From contig NZ_JAJPRF010000004.1 in assembly GCF_021206925.1 (NCBI RefSeq), positions 62,001-126,000 on the forward strand: 64,000 nt of DNA, in the 5' to 3' direction. The position numbers were made by a program, and so were the translations under genes. Below the pieces are notes generated by a model, which had not been told where the DNA came from, did no database searches, and was given only the letters and a program-made list of their open reading frames with translations. Shown here in pieces: positions 8,551 to 16,312 of this stretch. The stretch is from Rhodoflexus caldus. Lineage in GTDB: Bacteria; Bacteroidota; Bacteroidia; Cytophagales; Thermoflexibacteraceae. Each line of letters starts with the position of its first letter. The first letter of the stretch is position 1.

Positions 8551-8787
8551 ATGAAAAAGACGTTTTTATTGATTTTCGCGGGCATGATGATGACCCTGAG
8601 CAGTGTACAGGCAGCCGTTATTTCCATGGACAACAACCTGACCACTGTAGTTACACGCAGCGGCGACGACGATAACAAAAAAGAGAGCAAAGCAGATAAG
8701 AAAAAAGCTAAGGCTGACAAGAAAAAATCATCTTGCTGCCAGAGCGGAGGTGCCGGCAAATCTTGTTCTACCCAAAAGCAGTCTTAA
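8551..8787 (+). CDS. Small exported Lys-rich protein with C-terminal cysteines
   Basis: 78 residues. A signal peptide (MKKTFLLIFAGMMMTLSS, cleavage after VQA) is followed by a short linker, an acidic GDDDNKK patch, repeated KADKKKAKADKKK and a C-terminal SSCC...KSC segment. The mature part is low complexity and highly basic. No known domain. Small exported proteins with a lysine run and clustered cysteines could bind metal or anionic surfaces, but this is a guess. Its stop codon overlaps the next start codon by one base, so the two genes should be translated together. Confidence 0.7.
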   Translation: MKKTFLLIFAGMMMTLSSVQAAVISMDNNLTTVVTRSGDDDNKKESKADKKKAKADKKKSSCCQSGGAGKSCSTQKQS

Positions 8788-9332
8788 TGGTGTTGTTTCG
8801 GCACATCAGAAGTTTGTTTATCATAATTGGTTGTGCCGCAGTCTGCATGGCTTGCGGCACAACTTATGATGTGGAGGCATGGAGTAGCTTTCGTGCCCGC
8901 CATATCAACCTGCGCACAGGCGATACGATTGCTGCAAACAATGCCTCTGTACGTGCTGCCGACCATGGGATTCAAATGCTTTTTACCACAGCCCCCATGC
9001 TTTCCATCAGTTCAGGAAATCCCTCGGCAAGCAGAAAACCACTGTTGAACAATGTGATACAAGGAGTCTATATCTCGGCTGACCGACCGATTGGAGACAA
9101 AAAGCCGGGAGAGGATTTGAGCAAGTTGTTTTTGGCAAATATTGCCAACGACGGCTTTTTAATAACTCTCGATAGTTTTGTGCGTCGTCCTCCTGTGCCT
9201 GTTACTGACCAACTGACATTGAAGTTGAATACTTCCATCGGCAGGCGCGATACGATTACTTTCCGAATAGAGGTTACAATTTTGCCGCAAAGAAGATTTT
9301 TGTTTACACTTCCGCCGGTAATTATGCAGTAG
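8787..9332 (+). CDS. Putative lipoprotein of unknown function
   Basis: 181 residues. The N-terminus is hydrophobic and ends in a lipobox-like CMACG, so it should be a lipoprotein. The mature part contains YDVEAW, HINLRTGDTI and DLSKLFLANI and looks beta-rich, with a final strand region ending in LPPVIMQ. No family recognised. The ATG at 8787 is used because it overlaps the stop of the Lys-rich protein gene (TAATG) and gives a clean signal peptide; a longer form starting at 8733 would bury it. Likely co-translated with that gene. Confidence 0.7.
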   Translation: MVLFRHIRSLFIIIGCAAVCMACGTTYDVEAWSSFRARHINLRTGDTIAANNASVRAADHGIQMLFTTAPMLSISSGNPSASRKPLLNNVIQGVYISADRPIGDKKPGEDLSKLFLANIANDGFLITLDSFVRRPPVPVTDQLTLKLNTSIGRRDTITFRIEVTILPQRRFLFTLPPVIMQ

Positions 9333-9582
9333 GCCACATCATCCGTTTACTGTGTGTTAAAACCCATTAATAACCAAGCACTTGCACAAAATGCGGCCTG
9401 CTTTTGTCTTTCCAAAAGTTTTTTGTACAGCCCAAGTAGGCGGCTTGCAACATAAGTTGTCGTTTTTATTCCCAAATCCCACATCCGAATTTTACCAACG
9501 AACAAAACGTAATAGTCGCGTAATATTTAACCTAATTTTTCGTTGTTTTTAAAATCATAAGTTTCACCAACTATTTTTTGCC
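9333..9582. other. 250-base gap, no gene seen
   Basis: AT-rich non-coding stretch between a lipoprotein gene and the coiled-coil lipoprotein gene. A near-consensus TAATTTTT about 50 bases before the downstream start may be part of a promoter; no -33 element or hairpin of note was seen. Confidence 0.4.
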
Positions 9583-10407
9583 ATGAAAACGAACAAACTG
9601 ATAGTGCCCCTTGCACTTGTCATGTTGGCCTGTAGCCCGCAAAGCAACCCCGAGGCAGATGCGCTGCGGCAGGAACTTGCCGTCCTGAGAGCTGACTATT
9701 TAGAACAGAATGAGGCCTATCAGGAAATTGACTCATTACTGACAGAGGTAAGCAACTCGCTCGATTCAGTGGCTTTCGGTACTAACGAGCTGCAATCGGA
9801 GCGCCGCAAGCTCAAACGAAGTGAGCTGATGGAACGCATTGCCGCCATTGAGCATTATATGCAACAGGCCAATGATAAAATCACACTTGCGCAACAGCAG
9901 GCTAACCGCTACAAAATACGCGCGGAAGGTTTGGCAAAAGCATTGGAACGATTCAAAGCCGAACTGGAAATGCAAAAGGAGAAGGTGGCACAATTAGAAA
10001 CCGAACTGACCAATACTCGCGCCGAGGTTGCCCGATTGCAAACGGTTAATTTGCAGAAAGACAGCGTATTAACGGCCAAAGAAGAAGCTATCCGCAATCG
10101 AGAGGAAGAGCTCAGCCGCACGCAAGAAGCCAAAAAAGCAGCAGAGTTGGCAACTGTAAAAACGCAGATAGAAAAACTGATTTTGCAGGGCGATGAAGAC
10201 ATGGAAGATGCCAACAAAATATGGCTTGCGGTAGGCAAAAATACCAAAAAGCAGCAACTGCTACGCAAAGCCGACGAAAGCTACCGTCAGGCGCTGCAAC
10301 TGTACGAAACACACACGCCGCCCGGTATAGAACGCCAGCGAATAGAACAGAAAATCAATACAGTTTCCGCAAAAATCAAAACCGCAAAAAACGGCGGCAA
10401 TAATTGA
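9583..10407 (+). CDS. Coiled-coil lipoprotein
   Basis: 274 residues. Signal peptide with lipobox MLACS (cysteine at residue 17), then a long heptad-rich coiled coil (about residues 25-200) full of Glu, Lys, Gln and Ala, with repeated A-E-x-x-L patterns. The C-terminal 70 residues (KKQQLLRKADESYRQALQLYE) look like a TPR-type helical hairpin. The architecture suggests a periplasmic spacer or scaffold anchored in the outer membrane. No enzyme motif. Followed by a clear terminator. Confidence 0.75.
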   Translation: MKTNKLIVPLALVMLACSPQSNPEADALRQELAVLRADYLEQNEAYQEIDSLLTEVSNSLDSVAFGTNELQSERRKLKRSELMERIAAIEHYMQQANDKITLAQQQANRYKIRAEGLAKALERFKAELEMQKEKVAQLETELTNTRAEVARLQTVNLQKDSVLTAKEEAIRNREEELSRTQEAKKAAELATVKTQIEKLILQGDEDMEDANKIWLAVGKNTKKQQLLRKADESYRQALQLYETHTPPGIERQRIEQKINTVSAKIKTAKNGGNN

Positions 10408-10457
10408 GCAATGGGCATACAGGCCACATATAAAAGTTGTTTCCAAAAAATCTAATC

Positions 10458-10490
10458 CCGACAGACTCTTTCCAACCTGTCGGAATTTTT
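10458..10490 (+). terminator. Rho-independent terminator after the coiled-coil lipoprotein gene
   Basis: Stem CCGACAG / CTGTCGG (10458-10464 and 10477-10483) with a 12-base loop, followed by AATTTTT. It lies 50 bases past the stop of the plus-strand gene. Confidence 0.75.
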
Positions 10491-10530
10491 AATGGAATAC
10501 AGCATCGGTGTTTATTACATTGTATGCTCT

Positions 10531-10600
10531 GTGCAGCACTTATATAAAAAGCGCAAAGGGTTTGCGAAAGTTTTTCATATAAATTACTGAAAAACAGATA
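10531..10600. repeat. Dispersed intergenic element, copy A
   Basis: An AT-rich segment with a TTTGCGAAA core resembling one at 20411-20485. Common blocks are CAGxAC, TATAAA, AAGCxCA, the exact core TTTGCGAAA, and an A-T-rich tail (TAAATTACTGA here, TAAGTTATTGA there). By eye, well-aligned stretches match at roughly two-thirds to three-quarters of positions with small gaps. Lies between two terminator hairpins. Confidence 0.4.
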
Positions 10601-10603
10601 TTT

Positions 10604-10640
10604 AAACCTGACAAATCTTGGAGGCCTGTCAGGTTTTTGT
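10604..10640. terminator. Terminator hairpin between convergent genes
   Basis: Perfect 10-bp stem AAACCTGACA / TGTCAGGTTT (10604-10613, 10627-10636), 13-base loop, followed by TTT on the plus strand and by a weaker T tract on the minus strand. It can serve the minus-strand gene ending at 10662 and block readthrough from the plus strand. Confidence 0.7.
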
Positions 10641-10661
10641 ATAACGGCGAATGTGTCTTTG

Positions 10662-11849
10662 CTATTTCATCAACAGGCTGCCTTCGCGGTTTTCTATGGC
10701 AATGTTTCGTTTGGGGCTGCCTTCTGTCCAAATGATGCGCACGTGCCCCTTGGCTGCTTCAAACGGCTGCCGCTCCATGCGCAGCAGGCGCTCGGGAGCT
10801 TGCCACTTGTCGGGTCGCACCACAAGGTCGTAGCGGGTGTCGGTCGGCAGGTTATCTAAGCGGATATCGGTAGAGCGTGCCATTACGTCCAGCGTAGTAA
10901 GCGATGGGTGCAAGCGCGCTATTTGCAAACTGCCAAACTGTGTTTCAAGGTTGCTTTCGGTGCTCAGTTGTTGAATGTCTAATTTGGTAAAATGCGTTTT
11001 GCCGTTCAGTTTGCCCGCTTTTTTGACTGCCACATCATCGTTGCGGGAATCTAACCACAGGTTGGCCACCGAATCGAGTTCAATGGTAGCACCGTTGGAA
11101 TGGAGGTTCAACTCGCTGCCGCGTTCCAGTTTCATGCTTCCTTGACGCAAGTATAAAGTGCCTTTCAGCAATTGGCGGATGTAAATTTCCCCGTAGCTGA
11201 TATCTAATTGTACGGCATTGAGGCGCTCGGCTTTGAAGTCGCCATAGAACAGGTTGGCCGTTATTTTGTTGGTAAAGTTGCCCGTCAGTTCGGTATTGCC
11301 GTAGCGATTCTCTATCACGGGCATTGCTGCTTGCGGCAGTCGCACTTTTATAGCCACTTTCAAGTTATTCTGGTCTATATTGACGTTGCTACTGCCTGAG
11401 GTTTTGGGAGCAGCGCCTCCGGCAAACGATTGCACCAATCCGCTCATGATATTGCCAAAACCGCTGTCTTCTTTTTTGGTAACGGTTGGTTCTTGTGTGA
11501 TATCGAGCCGCATATTCAATCGGTTGGGACTGTGTTCGTACTTCAACGCCACCCGCTCCAAAATTTTATTGGCTTCGGCAACGTTTGTGCCTGTGGCTGT
11601 GATTTCAGCTTCTACTTTCACCGAGTCTTTTGCCCAGCCGACTATCACAATCTGCGCATATTTCAGATTGAGTTGCGCAGTCAGGTCGGGTTGCGATTTG
11701 AAATCAAATGCCAACTTTTTGGAAACCCGCACTTCCTTGCTATCGGTTGTTTCGTTGGTTTCATTGTTGAACGGGTGAGCAGCGGCTGCATACACAGGCA
11801 GCAAGAGTGCCCAAAAAATCCATCTATAACTGAGTGTCCGCTTTTTCAT
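10662..11849 (-). CDS. Exported protein in the sigma/anti-sigma unit (DUF4097-like beta-rich)
   Basis: 395 residues. Starts MKKRTLSYRWIFWALLLPVYA, a signal peptide. The mature part has repeating short beta-strands (for example LNLKYAQIVIVGW, LDISYGEIYIRQLLKG, SMKLERGSELNLHSNGATI) as in DUF4097-type beta-helical proteins, with a final domain beginning TRYDLVVRPDKW. Probably periplasmic or outer-membrane bound. The start codon lies within the end of the anti-sigma gene (26-base overlap), so it is translated with the sigma/anti-sigma pair and may be a sensor or effector of that pathway. The family link is tentative. Confidence 0.75.
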   Translation of the reverse strand: MKKRTLSYRWIFWALLLPVYAAAAHPFNNETNETTDSKEVRVSKKLAFDFKSQPDLTAQLNLKYAQIVIVGWAKDSVKVEAEITATGTNVAEANKILERVALKYEHSPNRLNMRLDITQEPTVTKKEDSGFGNIMSGLVQSFAGGAAPKTSGSSNVNIDQNNLKVAIKVRLPQAAMPVIENRYGNTELTGNFTNKITANLFYGDFKAERLNAVQLDISYGEIYIRQLLKGTLYLRQGSMKLERGSELNLHSNGATIELDSVANLWLDSRNDDVAVKKAGKLNGKTHFTKLDIQQLSTESNLETQFGSLQIARLHPSLTTLDVMARSTDIRLDNLPTDTRYDLVVRPDKWQAPERLLRMERQPFEAAKGHVRIIWTEGSPKRNIAIENREGSLLMK

Positions 11850-12369
11850 TGCTTTGCTTTTGTTCTATTTCGTTCAGAATTCGCTCCAACAGTTGCAAAC
11901 GGCTGCGGTAATTTTCTACCATCGCTTTTACAAGTTGCTGATTGTCAGCATTGTCGCGCAGGTCTTTGGCGAGTGTTTCGTAGTCTTTTTCCAGCAGGGC
12001 AAGGTCTTGCAGCAGTGCTGCTGTCAGTGCCTTGTCGCCGATTTGTTCCAAGCGTTGCACTTTGGCAACAATCATTGGTTGAAAGTAGGCCTCTGCTTGT
12101 TGCAATTCGGGATAATTTGCCCATGTGCTTGCCATGTTGTTGGCAGGTTGCCATTGCCTAATAGCAAAAATACCTGCCACCAGCAAGACTACCGCCGCCG
12201 CTGCTACGCGCAGAAGCGGTTTGAGCCATACACGGCGCATCGGTTGCGCATTGATTTGTTGCTGTTGGTCTAATTTAGCCGCTATGCGCTCCCACAAAAA
12301 ATCGGGGGCTTGCAGCGTATCAGCTTCCCTGCTGTGCATTTGCACCAGCGTTTTTAACTTATCTTCCAT
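11824..12369 (-). CDS. Putative membrane anti-sigma factor
   Basis: 181 residues. One transmembrane segment at about residues 52-70 (AAAAVVLLVAGIFAI). The N-terminal cytosolic ~48 residues would hold the sigma factor; the C-terminal periplasmic part (about residues 75-175) is helical and Gln/Leu rich (YFQPMIVAKVQRLEQ...). The classical HxxxCxxC zinc anti-sigma motif is absent. Identification rests on its position directly after the ECF sigma gene with a 16-base overlap and on the single-helix layout. It is upstream of, and overlaps, the exported-protein gene. Confidence 0.75.
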   Translation of the reverse strand: MEDKLKTLVQMHSREADTLQAPDFLWERIAAKLDQQQQINAQPMRRVWLKPLLRVAAAAVVLLVAGIFAIRQWQPANNMASTWANYPELQQAEAYFQPMIVAKVQRLEQIGDKALTAALLQDLALLEKDYETLAKDLRDNADNQQLVKAMVENYRSRLQLLERILNEIEQKQSNEKADTQL

Positions 12370-12926
12370 AATGCAGCCCTTTCTTCGGTAATCATTTCAC
12401 GCAGGCGCTTACGCGCTTTGCTGTATTGTGCTTTGGAGGTTGATTCGGTAATGTTCAGAATTTCCGCTATTTCTGCGTGGTCGTAGCCTTCAAACAAGTA
12501 CAGGTTCAGCACTACGCGCGCGCCTTCGGGCAACTTATCCATACAGCGGCGCACTTGGCCGATTTCCCATTCAATTTCGCTTTCATCTGTCTCCGTATCG
12601 TCGGGGATATGGGCTAACTTACGCTCCTCTACGTTGATGGTCAGCAACTTGCGCTTTTGTAAAGCGTTGATGCAACGGTTAATCACAATCCGTTTGAGCC
12701 ACGAGCCAAAAGCAGCATCAAAACGGAACGTGTGCAATTTGGTGAAAGCATCCACAAATGCCTCCTGCAATACGTCCTGAGCATCTTCTTCGCGCTTCAA
12801 CATGCGGTAGCAAACGTTATACATAGCGTCGGAATAGAGCTTATAAATCTGAAACTGCGCCTTTCGGTCTTGTTCCAAACATCGCTCAATCAGGTATCGG
12901 TGTATATCGGCAGTAACGGTTTCCAA
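12354..12926 (-). CDS. ECF-type RNA polymerase sigma factor
   Basis: 190 residues. Region 2 shows FQIYKLYSDAMYNVCYRML followed by EDAQDVLQEAFVDAF, and region 4 shows VLNLYLFEGYDHAEIAEIL, the helix-turn-helix of ECF sigma factors. No anti-sigma is needed to recognise it, but one follows immediately. The only available in-frame start is a TTG at 12926; a TAA stop lies in frame just upstream, so the gene may begin with TTG. The pathway it controls probably includes the exported protein encoded last in the unit. Confidence 0.92.
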   Translation of the reverse strand: METVTADIHRYLIERCLEQDRKAQFQIYKLYSDAMYNVCYRMLKREEDAQDVLQEAFVDAFTKLHTFRFDAAFGSWLKRIVINRCINALQKRKLLTINVEERKLAHIPDDTETDESEIEWEIGQVRRCMDKLPEGARVVLNLYLFEGYDHAEIAEILNITESTSKAQYSKARKRLREMITEERAALWKIS

Positions 12927-13287
12927 TGCGCATTATCGGGATTTTACTTGTATAGACAGCCACCCAAGGAAAAGGTTGCCCAATGGCTTTGGAATTTTTT
13001 GTAAGAGAACGAAAAAAAGCCCTCCAATAGCATCGGAGCAGGAGTAAGGCGGTTGTTTTGGGCGATTAAGTAAGTAGGCAGTTTAAAGCGAACTTATCCG
13101 AATCCACTGACAGGGCTTTCAGCCGCTGGCAGGGATTCTGCAAAAGCCTGTTAGCCGTCGCAGACGCTAACAGCGCTTTCAGCAACAAAAATGCTTCATT
13201 TTGTTCAACTTACTTATCCGCTGAAAGGGATGCAACAGGTCGGCTTGTTATGCCGCAAACAAGAAGGCAGGCAAGATGTTTGGCGGC
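12927..13287. other. 361-base gap after parC with strong secondary structure
   Basis: No coding frame with a plausible family is visible. It contains a hairpin CTGTTAGC / GCTAACAG (13148-13155, 13166-13173) extended by GTC / GAC with one bulged base, and a nested hairpin: CTTTCAGC / GCTGAAAG (13176-13183, 13220-13227) enclosing AACAAAAATG / CATTTTGTT (13184-13193, 13197-13205). The phrase GCTTTCAGC occurs twice and ACTTATCCG-like words twice. No T-run makes it an ordinary terminator. It lies downstream of minus-strand parC and upstream of the minus-strand sigma gene. Confidence 0.55.
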
Positions 13288-15759
13288 CTATATTTCCACC
13301 GACTTAATTTTTGCATAGGGCAAGCGATTGCCAAGTGCTTTCCATCCGCGCACTTCGGCCAGCATGTCCAAGTCGTAAACGGCTGTTTCCTCCTTCTTAT
13401 CCGCTTTAACGTAGTGGATTTTTACCTGTACCTGTTCATCGGCCGAGGCTGCCAGCAGTTTAGACTTCGGATGGTCGGAAAGGAATGAAAATTTCTTACC
13501 CAATGAAGTCGTTTCAATCTGAAAGCGTTTGGCGTAGTAATTCTGGTTTTCGCCGTCAAAGTAAATAGCCGATACAATGGTGTTTTTTGTAAGCTTGTAA
13601 AGTTTAATTACATCGTTAGGCTCATAGCGATTGGCAAGGTCGTAGTTGGTCATTTCGTATGTACCGTCTTTGTACAATGCCAGAATGGTATCTTCACCGG
13701 TGAATGTGCCAAGCAGATAACCTCTTTTGTCGGTATTGAGGCGGCCGATTACGGGGTCGTAGTAGATATCCAAGCCGCCCAACGTAGAAACGCCTGCCAT
13801 TTTCAGCTTTACACTCTTCACAGGGTAGCGCGTCAGAATATTGCCTTGTGCGCTGCGCCCTTTGATGGCAAGGTCGGTAAAGTCATAGTCAAAAACCTTG
13901 ACTTTGGCTTTGCAACCGGGCGTGAGCGTAACGGTAATCAGTTCTGCCTCGCCGTTCGGGTTAGAGGTGAAATACAGCACTTTAGACCCTTTGGTGCCTT
14001 TGGTCAGGTCATATTCCTTGTCGCGAGTAATGCCGCCGATTTGGAAGCGCTTGGCGTAGGTGATACCGCTTTCGCCGTCCAAATAGAGCATATTGAAAGT
14101 GCGGCGTTCGTCGTCTTTGTTGAACACCTCGGCATGGAGGATGTCTTTTCCTACAAAAACTTTTTCGGCAATTTTTACCACCTTAAATACACCACTGCGC
14201 AAGAAAACGACAATATCGTCAATGTCCGAACAGTCGGAGATGAACTCCACGTCTTCATCTTTTTTCAAACCAAAACCAATAAAACCCTCTTTGCGGTTGA
14301 TGTACAGTTTTTGGTTATTGGCAGCTACTTTGGTAGCGGTAATGGTGTCAAAGGTGCGGATTTCGGTTTTCCGCTCTCTGCCTTTGCCGTATTTGGCCAA
14401 CAGATTTTTGAAATAATCAATCGCAAACTCTACCAGATGCGCCAAGTGATGTTCGGTTTCGGCAAGTTCCTCGGCAAGTTTGCGCATTAGTTCGTCTGCT
14501 TTGAAGGCATCGTATTTGGAAATGCGCTTAATCTTGATTTCGGTCAGTGCGATAATGTCCTCGCGGGTGATTTCGCGGTAAAACTGCGGCTTGTAGGGGC
14601 TGATGCCTTTGTCTATGGTCAGAATGACATCTTCCCAAGTAGTACACTCTTCAATATCGCGATAGATGCGGTTTTCAATGAAAATCTTTTCCAGCGACGA
14701 ATACAACTGCTTTTCCAGCAGCTCGGCGCGTTTGATTTCTAATTCGCGTCGGAGCAGGTCTAAGGTTTGCTCGGTGTTGATTTTCAGAATGTCATCTACT
14801 CCAAGAAATTGCGGCTTGTCGCCCACAATTACGCAGGCATTGGGCGAAATGCTCACCTCGCAGTCGGTAAAAGCATAGAGTGCCCCGATGGTAATATCGG
14901 GCGAAGTTTTGGGTTCAAGATGGATGAGTATTTCAACATCTTTGGCGGTGTTGTCCACCACCTTTTTAATCTTGATTTTACCCGCATCGTTGGCCTTAAT
15001 GATGGACTCAATCAGTCCCGTAGTAGTTGTGCCGTAGGGTATATCTCTGATAGCCAGTGTTTTGCTATCCACCTCCTCAATGCGGGCACGGACGCGGACT
15101 TTACCGCCTTTGCGCCCTTGTTGGTAGTTGGTAACGTCCACCATGCCCCCCGTCGGGAAGTCGGGGTAAAGTTCTACCTCCCGACCTTTGAGCAGGTCTA
15201 TGGAGGCGCGGATAAGTTCACAGAAATTGTGCGGCAGAATTTTGGTGGAAAGCCCGACTGCAATACCCTCCACACCTTGCGCCAGCAGCAGCGGGAATTT
15301 AACGGGCAGTGTAACGGGTTCTTTCTTGCGCCCGTCGTAAGATGCCTGCCATTCGGTAGTTTGCGGATTGAAGACTACATCTAATGCAAATTTGCTCAAT
15401 CGGGCTTCAATATAACGCGGAGCAGCTGCCCCATCCCCCGTGCGGATGTCGCCCCAGTTGCCTTGTGTGTCTATCAGCAGGTCTTTCTGCCCCAAATTCA
15501 CAATGGCATCGCTGATGGAAGCATCGCCGTGCGGGTGATATTGCATGGTTTGCCCGATGATGTTCGCTACTTTGTTGTAGCGTCCGTCATCCATTTCTTT
15601 CATGGAATGAAGAATGCGTCGTTGAACGGGCTTAAAACCGTCTTCAATGGCCGGCACGGCACGTTCCAAAATTACATAGGACGCATAATCCAGAAACCAG
15701 TTTTCATACATCCCCGAAACCGGGAGTACCTCCTGCATCTGTCCGCTGTTCTGTTCCAT
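13288..15759 (-). CDS. parC: DNA topoisomerase IV subunit A
   Basis: 823 residues. Cleaves and rejoins DNA together with ParE to decatenate chromosomes. The opening MYENWFLDYASYVILERAVPAIEDG is the Bacteroidota ParC-type N-terminus; GFKPVQRRIL and the catalytic tyrosine in AAPRYIEARL (Tyr116) are present. The C-terminal ~330 residues are a beta-propeller-like DNA-wrapping domain lacking the GyrA box, consistent with ParC rather than GyrA. The partner parE is not in the window. A TACCTTTG -7 element lies 19 bases before the start. Confidence 0.92.
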   Translation of the reverse strand: MEQNSGQMQEVLPVSGMYENWFLDYASYVILERAVPAIEDGFKPVQRRILHSMKEMDDGRYNKVANIIGQTMQYHPHGDASISDAIVNLGQKDLLIDTQGNWGDIRTGDGAAAPRYIEARLSKFALDVVFNPQTTEWQASYDGRKKEPVTLPVKFPLLLAQGVEGIAVGLSTKILPHNFCELIRASIDLLKGREVELYPDFPTGGMVDVTNYQQGRKGGKVRVRARIEEVDSKTLAIRDIPYGTTTTGLIESIIKANDAGKIKIKKVVDNTAKDVEILIHLEPKTSPDITIGALYAFTDCEVSISPNACVIVGDKPQFLGVDDILKINTEQTLDLLRRELEIKRAELLEKQLYSSLEKIFIENRIYRDIEECTTWEDVILTIDKGISPYKPQFYREITREDIIALTEIKIKRISKYDAFKADELMRKLAEELAETEHHLAHLVEFAIDYFKNLLAKYGKGRERKTEIRTFDTITATKVAANNQKLYINRKEGFIGFGLKKDEDVEFISDCSDIDDIVVFLRSGVFKVVKIAEKVFVGKDILHAEVFNKDDERRTFNMLYLDGESGITYAKRFQIGGITRDKEYDLTKGTKGSKVLYFTSNPNGEAELITVTLTPGCKAKVKVFDYDFTDLAIKGRSAQGNILTRYPVKSVKLKMAGVSTLGGLDIYYDPVIGRLNTDKRGYLLGTFTGEDTILALYKDGTYEMTNYDLANRYEPNDVIKLYKLTKNTIVSAIYFDGENQNYYAKRFQIETTSLGKKFSFLSDHPKSKLLAASADEQVQVKIHYVKADKKEETAVYDLDMLAEVRGWKALGNRLPYAKIKSVEI

Positions 15760-15777
15760 GAAAAATCAATTTTTATG

Positions 15778-15785
15778 CAAAGGTA
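15778..15785 (-). promoter_or_regulatory. Promoter -7 element of parC (TACCTTTG)
   Basis: On the minus strand the sequence TACCTTTG fits the TAnnTTTG consensus, 18 bases before the ATG. A TTGG lies roughly where a -33 element would be (18 bases upstream), a weak match. Confidence 0.55.
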
Positions 15786-15929
15786 TATTTTTTTATTGAA
15801 CCGCCAATCGGGCGTAAGGCGGCCAAACAAGTATGAATGTTAGCAGGCAAGCATCAACATCACCACAAACACGCAAATACACAAGTTTTTCGTGTGCGCG
15901 TGGTAAATAATTTGCTCAATTGCTGACTC

Positions 15930-16310
15930 CTATGTTTCTACTACGGTTGTGCGGATGCAAACAATGCCCTCCTCGCTGTTGCCGATTATCCAAATCTCCT
16001 TTTCGCCGCCTTCGGTGCTTTTGCAGACCCGCAGGTTTTGCAGGCGCTGTTCTATGACCGTTTTAAAAGCGGCAAAACGCGCGACAACGGCTTTGTCCTC
16101 TTCGGTGTGCCACTCCTGTACGGCGGCCGAATAGCCCAAAATATCATCTAAACTAACTTCTTCCATACCTTCGGGGCATTCGGGAAAAGCGGTCAGTGCC
16201 ATAATTTCAAAAGAAGCTTCCGATTCGCTGAGCAGCAGCAGCCCCTCGCTCAATTGGCGCAATTCGCCGATGACAGCGCCGTCTGTATGTTGAGTATCAA
16301 CCGGTAACAT
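15930..16310 (-). CDS. nuiA: Nuclease A inhibitor-like protein
   Basis: 126 residues. The pattern LLLSESEASFEIM near residue 25, a Trp-Glu-rich middle (VQEWHTEEDKAVVARFAAF), LQNLRVCK, EIWIIGN and the C-terminal TTVVET correspond to the NuiA family, best known from the Anabaena protein that blocks the sugar-nonspecific nuclease NucA by plugging its active site. The family has no signal peptide. The gene starts two bases after the stop of the serine-hydrolase gene, so the two are translationally coupled. No NucA-type nuclease gene is visible. What it inhibits here is unknown. Confidence 0.75.
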   Translation of the reverse strand: MLPVDTQHTDGAVIGELRQLSEGLLLLSESEASFEIMALTAFPECPEGMEEVSLDDILGYSAAVQEWHTEEDKAVVARFAAFKTVIEQRLQNLRVCKSTEGGEKEIWIIGNSEEGIVCIRTTVVET

Positions 16311-16312
16311 AA

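Noticed and set aside
13846-14490. 214-residue plus-strand frame inside parC
   Set aside because: Antisense shadow; no signal peptide or domain.
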